From: Pseudomonadota bacterium
GTDB taxonomy: Bacteria; Pseudomonadota; Gammaproteobacteria; CAMYNG01
Direction of reading: 5' to 3'
Length of the DNA stretch: 6,816 nucleotides
Assembly: GCA_020347585.1 (NCBI GenBank)
Contig: CP070733.1
Span: forward strand, 1,808,517 to 1,815,332
In this document: piece by piece, positions 1-5,875 of the stretch
Position numbering within the stretch: position 1 is the first letter of the stretch
Layout: each line of letters opens with the position of its first letter
Notes under the pieces: model-generated
The model's database searches: none
Told to the model about the DNA's origin: nothing
The model's input: the letters and a program-made list of their open reading frames with translations, nothing else
Program-made: the position numbers and the translations under genes

Positions 1-20
1 ATAACAATAAGGAAGGTGCT

Positions 21-542
21 GTGAGGCTGCGTTGGTTTGCCGCGTTTGTCGCAATTGTGTGTTGTAACGCATTGGCCGCGGCCGAGCCCGCATGGCGTGC
101 CGTTGTGGGCAACGACCCACTGCAAGGCAAAACCGCGTGCCTCATGGAATCCGCGCAAGTGGCCGTGAACGATGGTCAAACCACCACGCCAGTGCGTTTC
201 CTTTATAACGGCACGGCGTTTTTAGTGACCACCAAATCGAACATCGACCAGAGTTACCCGAACGTGGGTTTGCAAGTCGACACGCATGCACCCTTTGCCA
301 TCGATCGTGTGCACAAGGAAACCCATGTCATATTTGCTAAGGATGCTGAGCAGATACGTGCACAGTTCATTCGCGGCTTAAGAGCGAAACTGTCGCTGGG
401 CTTCTGGCCGACGTGGCCGCAAGGCGAAACGGTCGTCGCTGAGTTTAGCCTGATCGGCTTTACCAAGGCGCATGAGAAATTTCTGCAATGTCAGCGGACG
501 GGACGCCTTGGCGAGAACGCCAAAGCCGGCACGTGGGACTAA
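21..542 (+). CDS. Secreted protein of uncertain family, possibly IalB-like
   Basis: A 173-residue protein starting at GTG, with a purine-rich ribosome site (AAGGA, 9-13) seven bases upstream. Residues 1-21 form a clear signal peptide (Arg at 2 and 4, hydrophobic core, ALAAA before Glu22), so the product is probably periplasmic. The mature part has two cysteines, near residues 40 and 156, that could form a disulfide. Its ending (FSLIGFTKAHEKFLQC) resembles the closing strand and helix of invasion-associated locus B (IalB) proteins, but the match is by eye and weak, and no enzyme motif is visible. The next gene lies 63 bases downstream on the same strand, so the two could be cotranscribed. That would place a periplasmic protein beside a membrane heme sensor. 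The gene appears complete; function is unknown. Confidence 0.8.
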   Translation: MRLRWFAAFVAIVCCNALAAAEPAWRAVVGNDPLQGKTACLMESAQVAVNDGQTTTPVRFLYNGTAFLVTTKSNIDQSYPNVGLQVDTHAPFAIDRVHKETHVIFAKDAEQIRAQFIRGLRAKLSLGFWPTWPQGETVVAEFSLIGFTKAHEKFLQCQRTGRLGENAKAGTWD

Positions 543-605
543 GGTCATAACTATCACAACATTGCCACGGGCTGGTAACACCGCAGTCGTTTGGAGGGCG
601 AGCCG

Positions 606-1478
606 ATGGGGCTGAGATTAAAGTTCAACGTTGTTTTGCTCATCGCGTTTGCGCTGGGCATGGGGGGTATTGCCCTTGTCTCACGAGCGATGCTCGAGGA
701 GAACGCTCGCGAGGAGATTTTGCATATCGCCGGAATAATGATGGAGAGTGCCGTGGCGATCCGCGGGTATACCGTACGTGAAATTCGCCCGTTGTTGGCC
801 GTGCAGATCAAACGTCAGTTTCTACCGCAAACCGTACCGGCCTATGCGGCGACGACGAACATCCGCGGCTTGCGTGAAAAGTACCCGGAGTACACCTACA
901 AGGAGGCCACCCTCAACCCCACCAACCCGGCGGATCGTGCCACCGACTGGGAAACCACGATCATCGATCATTTTCGCAACAATTCGGAGACGACCGAGTT
1001 GGTCGGCGAGCGCGTGACAGCCACCGGCCCGAGCTTGTATATGGCGCGCCCGATCCAGATCAAAGATCCAAGCTGCTTGGCTTGCCATGGCAAGATCGAT
1101 GACGCCCCGCAGACCATGCTGGACCGCTACGGTAACGCCAACGGCTTTGGTTGGCGACTCGACGAAATCGTCGGTGCCCAATTGGTCAGCGTTCCAATGT
1201 CGGTGCCGCTCGAGCGTGCCGAAAAGACATTTTGGACCTTTGTCTTCGCGCTGGGTGCGGTGATGGTCGGCATTATCGTGGTGCTAAACATTTTGTTGCA
1301 CTTTATCGTGGTTGCCCCGGTAAAGCGCATGTCGGCGATCGCGCATGAGGTCAGCATGGGTAAGCTCGATGTCGAAGAGTGCACACCACGTGGCAAGGAT
1401 GAAATCGCTTCGTTGGCGGGATCCTTCAATCGCATGCGCCGCAGTCTGGACAACGCGATGAAGATGCTCGATGAATAA
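606..1478 (+). CDS. Membrane heme sensor: Tll0287-like (DUF3365) domain plus HAMP
   Basis: A 290-residue protein from ATG 606. An upstream in-frame TTG at 591 is less likely because GGAGG (593-597) sits eight bases before 606. Residues about 4-27 are a first membrane helix; about 28-205 form a periplasmic domain carrying one c-type heme site, C157-L-A-C160-H161; about 208-235 are a second membrane helix; about 236-288 are a HAMP linker (E-rich, ending KDEIASLAGSFNRM). This order matches the Tll0287-like/DUF3365 family, whose periplasmic domains bind heme and are thought to sense redox state or a small ligand. There is no kinase, cyclase or chemotaxis output domain after HAMP: the protein stops two residues after the coiled-coil segment (AMKMLDE). 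It must act through a partner or as a HAMP-only module. The 3' end faces the sigma-factor gene with a 12-base gap. Confidence 0.87.
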   Translation: MGLRLKFNVVLLIAFALGMGGIALVSRAMLEENAREEILHIAGIMMESAVAIRGYTVREIRPLLAVQIKRQFLPQTVPAYAATTNIRGLREKYPEYTYKEATLNPTNPADRATDWETTIIDHFRNNSETTELVGERVTATGPSLYMARPIQIKDPSCLACHGKIDDAPQTMLDRYGNANGFGWRLDEIVGAQLVSVPMSVPLERAEKTFWTFVFALGAVMVGIIVVLNILLHFIVVAPVKRMSAIAHEVSMGKLDVEECTPRGKDEIASLAGSFNRMRRSLDNAMKMLDE

Positions 1479-1490
1479 AAACCGAGCCCT

Positions 1491-2069
1491 TTAGGTAGTG
1501 TCGCCGGAGATGTCGCGATAGAGCCACGCCTTTGCCAAGCGTAGTTCGCGATCGACCGTGGCCGGCGAGATGTCGAGCGCTTCGGCGATCTCGTCATAGG
1601 TCATCCCACCATAAAAGCTTAGCTCGACGACGTTGGCCTTGCGTTCGTCAAAGGATGCGAGCCGGCTGAGCGCATCTTCCAGATCGAGCACATCGGGCTC
1701 TGGTCCGCCACCGGCCAGTTGCGCCTCGTGCAGCGTGACCTTCACATCGTCCCCACCGCGCTTGGCGCGCCGCTTGGCCTTGGCGTGGTCAACTAACACG
1801 CGGCGCATGATGCGGGCGGCCACGGCCAGAAAATGCGCGCGATTCTCCCACGACACCGAGGCATCGATGAGGCGCATGTAGGCCTCGTTGACTAGGGCGG
1901 TCGCCTGCAAGGTGTGCCCCGCGTTCTCCCCGCGCATTTGGCGTTGTGCGATGTCGTGCAAGGTCTGCTCGACCAGGGGCATAAGCTGTGCGAGCGCATC
2001 CTGCTTGCCGGCACGCCAGTCGTGCAAGAGTTGGGTCACATTGCTGGGATCGGACCTGGGGTCTGGCAT
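1491..2069 (-). CDS. ECF-type RNA polymerase sigma factor (TIGR02999 / Sig-70_X6 kind)
   Basis: A 192-residue sigma factor, read from ATG at 2067-2069 (MPDPRSDP). A GGTGA ribosome-site-like sequence lies just upstream. An earlier in-frame ATG at 2106-2108 would add 13 residues but has no ribosome site. Region 2 spans about residues 10-95 (LLHDWRAGKQDAL, TALVNEAYMRLID, RAHFLAVAARIMRRVLVDHAK). Region 4 is near 128-185, with a helix-turn-helix (MTYDEIAEALDISPATVDRELRLAKAWL). The RIMRRVLVDHAKAKRRAKRG motif is characteristic of the TIGR02999 ECF subfamily. These factors usually lack a neighbouring anti-sigma factor and are often found beside serine/threonine kinases; neither is in the window. It is transcribed away from the exported protein at 2244 and converges on the heme sensor. 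Its target promoters are unknown. Confidence 0.92.
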   Translation of the reverse strand: MPDPRSDPSNVTQLLHDWRAGKQDALAQLMPLVEQTLHDIAQRQMRGENAGHTLQATALVNEAYMRLIDASVSWENRAHFLAVAARIMRRVLVDHAKAKRRAKRGGDDVKVTLHEAQLAGGGPEPDVLDLEDALSRLASFDERKANVVELSFYGGMTYDEIAEALDISPATVDRELRLAKAWLYRDISGDTT

Positions 2070-2130
2070 GGGATCACCGCATGGGGAGCTGCGAAAAACT
2101 TTGCCCATTGTAGCGCGACGATGAGGGGAT

Positions 2131-2160
2131 TTACCGCTCGGTGTCGCTTTCCCCTATAAG
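2131..2160 (+). promoter_or_regulatory. Candidate promoter for the exported protein at 2244
   Basis: TTACCG (2131-2136) and TATAAG (2155-2160) are separated by 18 bases, a plausible sigma-70 type -35/-10 pair pointing toward the gene at 2244. The region also lies between two divergent genes, so it may carry sigma-factor control elements. The short arms AGGGGA (2124-2129) and TCCCCT (2150-2155) flank the spacer as an inverted repeat and could be an operator. Evidence is sequence similarity only. Confidence 0.3.
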
Positions 2161-2190
2161 GGCGGCCAATACCGCATGGGATGGGCCGCC
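2161..2190. repeat. Inverted repeat in the divergent control region
   Basis: GGCGGCC (2161-2167) and GGCCGCC (2184-2190) are perfect 7-bp inverted arms separated by 16 bases. They lie immediately after the candidate -10 element, within the probable 5' leader of the downstream gene. They may form a stem in the mRNA or be a protein-binding site. With GC-rich arms, chance occurrence is possible. Confidence 0.3.
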
Positions 2191-2208
2191 ACCAACCTAG
2201 AACGCAAC

Positions 2209-2230
2209 ACCTGCCCCTGGTGGGGCAGGT
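2209..2230 (+). promoter_or_regulatory. Perfect 9-bp hairpin abutting the ribosome-binding site
   Basis: ACCTGCCCC (2209-2217), loop TGGT, then GGGGCAGGT (2222-2230) form an uninterrupted 9-bp stem with a four-base loop. It ends right before the Shine-Dalgarno AGGAGGA (2232-2238) of the gene starting at 2244. No T-run follows, so it does not look like an intrinsic terminator. As RNA it would be very stable and could affect ribosome access or mRNA stability; as DNA it could be an operator. Confidence 0.5.
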
Positions 2231-2243
2231 CAGGAGGAAGACC

Positions 2244-2804
2244 ATGAACCGCAACCTATCGACCCTCGCCCTGTTCGGCGCCCTGTTCGGCGCCCTGAGC
2301 GGTGCAACTGCAGTGCTAGCCATGGGAGCCCAGTCCTCTACCAACGCCACCGCATCCGACCCGGGCCGCGAGGCGCCCGCCGCGGCGTTCAAGGCGCGAC
2401 CGGGCGCCGCCGCGGGTAATCAAGCGCTGCAAGGCGAGTGGCAATCGGGCTGCGATGGGCAGGGTGCGACCCGCTTGCGATTGCGCGTTGCGGGGGATCG
2501 CATCGCGATCGATCAGCTTGGCTATCGCGATGCGGCGTGCACCCAGGCGAACCGAGTGCGGTATTACGTCGCGCGTGGTCACCTGAGCGGTAGGCGGCAA
2601 GCGGCGCAGCCGACTGGTGGTGAACGCAGCAATGTGGGGTTTTACTATGCACGTGCAGAGGTTGCGGCCCGTTTCCCAACGCGCGTTCCCGTCGCGCTGC
2701 GGGTCGAGGGAAGCTCCAAGGCGCCAGTCCTGCGTCTATACATCGAAGGTGAGCCCACCCTCAGCTTCACGCCGGCCCCAAGCCCTGTCGCGAGTGGCAC
2801 CTGA
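2244..2804 (+). CDS. Exported protein of unknown function
   Basis: A 186-residue protein. ATG 2244 is chosen over an in-frame upstream ATG at 2181 because AGGAGGA (2232-2238) is well placed and because translation from 2244 begins directly with a signal peptide (MNRNLSTLALFGALFGALSG, probable cleavage after AVLA near residue 26). An Ala/Pro-rich linker follows (about 27-60), then a compact region beginning LQGEWQSGCDGQGATRLRL with two cysteines that could pair (CDG, DAACTQ). The alternating strand pattern (TRLRLRVAGDRIAIDQLGY) suggests a beta-rich lipocalin-like or barrel fold, but I recognise no family. It is divergent from the sigma factor, with which it shares a control region, so it is a candidate target of that factor. 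The stop is followed directly by an IclR remnant in the same frame. Confidence 0.75.
   Translation: MNRNLSTLALFGALFGALSGATAVLAMGAQSSTNATASDPGREAPAAAFKARPGAAAGNQALQGEWQSGCDGQGATRLRLRVAGDRIAIDQLGYRDAACTQANRVRYYVARGHLSGRRQAAQPTGGERSNVGFYYARAEVAARFPTRVPVALRVEGSSKAPVLRLYIEGEPTLSFTPAPSPVASGT
2271..2294 (+). repeat. Tandem 12-base repeat inside the signal peptide
   Basis: CTGTTCGGCGCC occurs twice back to back (2271-2282, 2283-2294), followed by a degenerate third copy (CTGAGCGGTGCA). It encodes LFGA-LFGA-LSGA in the hydrophobic core of the signal peptide. The unit is a multiple of three, so copy-number change would lengthen or shorten the core without a frameshift. Confidence 0.75.
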
Positions 2805-2822
2805 TCGCACGCTTCGCCCAGG

Positions 2823-3035
2823 ATGCCGGGCGTTGAGCGCGAAGTCAGCGGGCAGGGTTTCGCCCTTGACGATGAAGAAGCTGAAATCGGCGTAGCGTGT
2901 ATTGGCGTGTTAATCCGAGGCAACAAAGGGGAGGTTGTTGCGGGCTTGTCACTCTCTGCGCCGATTAAGCATCGTAAGGATGAGTGGACAGGTCTGCTGC
3001 AACAAGCAGCTAAAACGATCTCAGAGAGACTGTAA
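2823..3035 (+). pseudogene. C-terminal remnant of an IclR-family transcriptional regulator
   Basis: Only 70 codons remain, but the sequence is recognisable. GQGFALDDEEAEIGVACIGV, then a strand with RGNKGEVVAGLSLSAP, and a closing helix LLQQAAKTISERL match the last quarter of the IclR effector-binding domain. Full IclR regulators are about 250-280 residues, with an N-terminal winged helix-turn-helix that is absent here. The reading frame is closed upstream by the stop of the preceding gene (2802-2804), and no ribosome site precedes ATG 2823, so it is probably untranslated. The normal C-terminal end is intact, so the loss was from the 5' side, consistent with a deletion or rearrangement joining this point to the exported-protein gene. 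A translated stand-alone ligand-binding fragment is possible but unlikely. Confidence 0.75.
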
Positions 3036-3284
3036 CAAGGTCGCTAGGCGACTTAGCTTGCAGGCAAATGAAGACACGGCGATGCCGCCAGGCAGTGCCG
3101 ATCTTTCGCGCTCGTAACGCGCGCGCAAATGCTGCGGTTAAGTCCTGATATGCGTCTACTAAGGTACTGCGAACCTCATGATCCTTGACTTAGAGCAACA
3201 TTGCTGCAGTTCGCAAGCACCAACTTTAGCGTAGAATCGGATTCAAACTGTACAGCAGATCCGCGACTTCCCGGAACCCGAAAC
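3036..3284. other. Non-coding leader region of the LCIB-like gene
   Basis: About 250 bases with no convincing gene. A -10-like TAGAAT (3232-3237) lies 47 bases before the chosen start at 3285, but a good -35 partner is not evident. A TTGACT at 3185-3190 has no matching -10 at normal spacing. A short dyad, AGCAA-CA-TTGCT (3194-3205), could be an operator. No clear terminator is seen after the IclR remnant. Confidence 0.3.
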
Positions 3285-4430
3285 ATGCCTGACCTTGCAG
3301 CCAACATGGTAGAGCCCACCGGCGGATTCCCGTTAAACAACAAGATGATGCGTTACAACCTGTTTGTGCCGCGGCTGTACAACTGGTGCAAATCGCTGGG
3401 ATTTGAGCGGGGAAAGATCATGCCGTCGCGCGCATTTTGTGCCGACGAGAGTCAGGGCTTCCCAATCATCATGCTCGCCAAGCATTTTGGCACCTTTCCA
3501 TTCAGCCACGGCATCGTCGGTGGAATCGTCGCAACTGACCGGCACGTCCCGCATGCCGCACACGGACAGGACCTGGTGCTGGTTCAGGCAAGTCACGTGG
3601 GTTACGACCCTGAAACCGCCACCTTCGGCAAGTACCGGCGCGCCCAGACGACGCACGGGGAATACAGTTCCAACTGTGGCCGGGTGCAACAGGTATTTGC
3701 GTGGTACAAAAGGGAATATGATTTCGCGCAGCACAATATCCTGCTGCACCACATAGACGGTCAGAAAGTCGTAATTGTCGATAACCAGCTCTTGCGCGAA
3801 GACCGTGACGAAGGGTTGCTCTTGCGCCTGGACAAGATTCTGGCCGTCGACCCGGCAGGGCAACGCATCCCGTTAAAGATGCTTAGCACCGCGAGGGTAT
3901 TCGCGCCGGCCGCAAGTTTCGTTGAACAAACGGGTGAGGCCGTTTTCAATGGTGTCACCCCGATGACCATAGGCGCCAATCTGACCGAAGATATGTTCTA
4001 TTTTCAGCGCAACATACCAAAGGTGGAAGAAGGTGTGGATCAACTGGAGCAAAACCTGATCCGCTTCATGCCGCAGATCGTCACCTCGGCGGCACCCACC
4101 CTGACCGCGGCACAGATCAACACCCAGGTAGAGTTCGATCGCACCTTCCGCACCATTGTCAAGGAACGCACCTATAAAGGTAAAAAGGTATTGTTCATCG
4201 CGGGGCTGCATATCGATATATCACCCCAGGCCGGGCAGCTGTTTCCACTCACCAAGTACATTCCGTGGGCTGCCTATGTGCAGGACCGTGACGGATTTTA
4301 CTACACGCTCGAGCAGGATGAGCTCGTACAGACCCTGACACAGCAAAGCGCCGACAACCCGGATCAGATTGACCTTGAGATCGCCATTGAGATGATGGCC
4401 CAGGCTGATGAGGTCAGGATCCAGGCCTGA
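3285..4430 (+). CDS. LCIB/LCIC-like (carbonic anhydrase-like) protein with extra C-terminal half
   Basis: A 381-residue protein from ATG 3285. An in-frame TTG at 3201 would add 28 residues of poor character; ATG 3306 is another option. Residues about 25-140 follow the pattern of the algal LCIB/LCIC beta-carbonic-anhydrase-like domain: SLGF; a C-x-D-E motif (C52, D54, E55); a Gly-rich segment (HGIVGGIVATD); a hydrophobic strand ending in SHVGYD (H104); and SNCG (C131). C52, H104 and C131 fit the family's Cys-His-Cys zinc site, and D54 fits the catalytic acid. The protein is cytoplasmic, with no signal or membrane segment. Residues about 190-381 are not assigned; KKVLFIAGLHIDIS (300-313) is the most conserved-looking patch. 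It converges on cbbR, supporting a role in CO2/bicarbonate handling. The homology is by eye, and activity is inferred. Confidence 0.72.
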   Translation: MPDLAANMVEPTGGFPLNNKMMRYNLFVPRLYNWCKSLGFERGKIMPSRAFCADESQGFPIIMLAKHFGTFPFSHGIVGGIVATDRHVPHAAHGQDLVLVQASHVGYDPETATFGKYRRAQTTHGEYSSNCGRVQQVFAWYKREYDFAQHNILLHHIDGQKVVIVDNQLLREDRDEGLLLRLDKILAVDPAGQRIPLKMLSTARVFAPAASFVEQTGEAVFNGVTPMTIGANLTEDMFYFQRNIPKVEEGVDQLEQNLIRFMPQIVTSAAPTLTAAQINTQVEFDRTFRTIVKERTYKGKKVLFIAGLHIDISPQAGQLFPLTKYIPWAAYVQDRDGFYYTLEQDELVQTLTQQSADNPDQIDLEIAIEMMAQADEVRIQA

Positions 4431-4742
4431 TCTGCATTTCGGTCCCTGGAACGCAAAGCACGAGCGCCGCCAGCATTGGCAGCAGTGACGGTACCAACAC
4501 GCCAAGCAGCATAATAGCGCCTGCGTTGGTACGTAGCGGTTGCCCTCGGCGTGCGCGTGAGCGATGTGAACCGATGGCTCGTATCGGGTGCGGGGGGTAT
4601 GCTGCACGGGGACGAGCAGGCTTCCCCGTTCGTTCTGCGTCCGGTCTCCCCGGTAAGGCGGTCGAGCCTGCAGCCGGGTTCAAATACCTATTCATTGGCG
4701 TGGCAAGAGCGCCAGACTCGGGTTGGCGCGTGTAAGGTGGCG
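4431..4742. other. Convergent intergenic spacer, no gene recognised
   Basis: This 312-base GC-rich spacer lies between the 3' ends of the LCIB-like gene and cbbR. A minus-strand frame from about 4512 down to 4414 would encode a short hydrophobic stretch (MLLGVLVPSLLPMLAALVL), but it has no ribosome site and runs into the LCIB-like gene. The spacer contains an inverted repeat at 4606-4629 and repeated TGGCG/CGCCA arms near 4695-4730, none followed by a T-run. It may hold factor-dependent termination signals for both genes. Confidence 0.35.
4606..4629. repeat. Inverted repeat between convergent genes
   Basis: ACGGGGA (4606-4612) and TCCCCGT (4623-4629) are perfect 7-bp arms around a 10-base loop, midway between two converging genes. 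They could form a stem in either transcript. With no uridine tract on either strand, it is not a classical intrinsic terminator. Confidence 0.35.
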
Positions 4743-5798
4743 TTACTTTTTTGCGGTCTTTCGTTTTTTCTTGCGCGCGGTGCTCTTTTTCGGCTCCTGA
4801 AACAGAGTTTTCAACCGCGGCCAGATCTTTCCCATCCGCTCGCGTATCTGCGGTTCGTTACTGATCGCGAATTCAAGGAAGGTGCGTGCTACCAGCGACA
4901 GTTCCTTACCCTTCGGGTAGACAATATACCACTGACGCATGATGGGAAAATGTTCAACATCCAGTATCGCGACCGGCCCCTCGGCGCCCTCCAGCGTAAG
5001 GGTGTGTAACGACAATACCGACAGACCGAGACCGCCTACCACGGCATGTTTGATGGCCTCGTTACTCCCGAGCTCCATACGCACGTTAGGACGAAGGCCC
5101 GCGGCATTAAAAACCCGCAAAGTAGCATCACGCATACCGGATCCGGGTTCACGGATGATAAAAGGCTCTTTGGCGAGTTTTGACAGGGGGATTTTCTTTT
5201 TTGCCACAAGGGGATGAGATTTTGGCGCCAGGACTACCAGCGGGTTAGGCGCAATCGGAAACGCGTCAACCTCGATTTCGTCTTCCGGGGCCTGCCCCAT
5301 AATGTAAAGATCGTCCTCGTTTGCATGCATACGCTCGATGATTCGTTCCCGGTTGGAAACCTTGAGCGAAAATTCTATTCCCGGGTAAAGCCGGCTGAAT
5401 TCGCCCAGTATTTCGGGCGCAAGATACTTGGCGGTTGATATCACCGCCATCCGCAAACGGCCGCATTTCATTCCCTTGAGATCGGCAATCTTGGTCTCGA
5501 GGTTGGCCATGATCTCGAACATTCGTCGACAGGCCTCATACAGCTCCAAACCGGCCTCGGTTGGTTTGACATTGCGTCCTACGTGTTCGAACAATGGCAA
5601 ACCCATGGCGTCGTTCAGCTTCCTGATCTGCATGGAAACGGTAGGCTGTGTCAGAAACAATTCTTCAGCGGCGCGCGTGAAACTCCCGAGCCTGACGATC
5701 GCCTCGAACACTTGCAGTTGGCGCAAGGTCGCATGCCGAATCAGATAATCGGGCACGGCCACGGCGGACGTATAGCTGGTATCGTCGGATAAACCCAT
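4743..5798 (-). CDS. cbbR: LysR-type regulator of Calvin-cycle genes, CbbR
   Basis: A 351-residue LysR-family protein. The winged helix-turn-helix spans about residues 24-82 (TLRQLQVFEAIVRLGSFTRA, then LTQPTVSMQIRKL, PLFEHVGRNVKPTEAG). The effector domain follows (about 110-320). The segment SNRERIIERMHANEDDLYIM is a hallmark of CbbR among LysR proteins. CbbR activates RuBisCO and other Calvin-cycle genes in response to metabolites such as RuBP, PEP or NADPH, depending on the organism. It is about 30-40 residues longer than usual: some 20 extra residues precede TLRQLQVF (in-frame GTG codons at residues 13 and 15 could be the true start), and the C-terminus carries a Lys/Arg-rich tail (last 17 residues). 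It lies 77 bases downstream of the PII-like gene on the same strand, not divergent from cbbL as is common, so it may be cotranscribed with that gene. Confidence 0.93.
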   Translation of the reverse strand: MGLSDDTSYTSAVAVPDYLIRHATLRQLQVFEAIVRLGSFTRAAEELFLTQPTVSMQIRKLNDAMGLPLFEHVGRNVKPTEAGLELYEACRRMFEIMANLETKIADLKGMKCGRLRMAVISTAKYLAPEILGEFSRLYPGIEFSLKVSNRERIIERMHANEDDLYIMGQAPEDEIEVDAFPIAPNPLVVLAPKSHPLVAKKKIPLSKLAKEPFIIREPGSGMRDATLRVFNAAGLRPNVRMELGSNEAIKHAVVGGLGLSVLSLHTLTLEGAEGPVAILDVEHFPIMRQWYIVYPKGKELSLVARTFLEFAISNEPQIRERMGKIWPRLKTLFQEPKKSTARKKKRKTAKK

Positions 5799-5815
5799 GC
5801 GCTTGCCTTATGCCT

Positions 5816-5828
5816 CTGCTACGAGCAG
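5816..5828. repeat. Small hairpin between the PII-like gene and cbbR
   Basis: CTGCT-ACG-AGCAG is a 5-bp stem with a three-base loop, 18 bases upstream of the cbbR start within the 77-base gap. It may influence transcript processing or cbbR translation. It is short enough to be a chance occurrence. Confidence 0.2.
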
Positions 5829-5875
5829 GCGTGTCCTCGCGACCGGAGAGTAGTCATCGGGCAATGATACCGCCC

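Noticed and set aside
591..605. TTG at 591 as start of the heme sensor
   Set aside because: The GGAGG ribosome site overlaps these codons and is correctly spaced for ATG 606, after which the first membrane helix starts at once.
1127..1597. Minus-strand frame of 156 codons across the heme sensor and sigma factor ends
   Set aside because: It overlaps two well-supported genes in other frames and has no recognisable domain.
3333..3863. Long open frame on the minus strand opposite the LCIB-like gene
   Set aside because: It lies fully antisense to a gene with recognisable motifs, and its protein shows no family features; it is a by-product of GC-rich codon use.
4670..4700. GGTTCAAATACC resembles a tRNA T-arm
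   Set aside because: The flanking bases do not form the 5-bp T-stem, and no acceptor, D or anticodon arms could be fitted upstream.
4551..5009. Plus-strand frame of 152 codons overlapping the 3' end of cbbR
   Set aside because: Half of it is antisense to cbbR; it has no ribosome site and no recognisable sequence.
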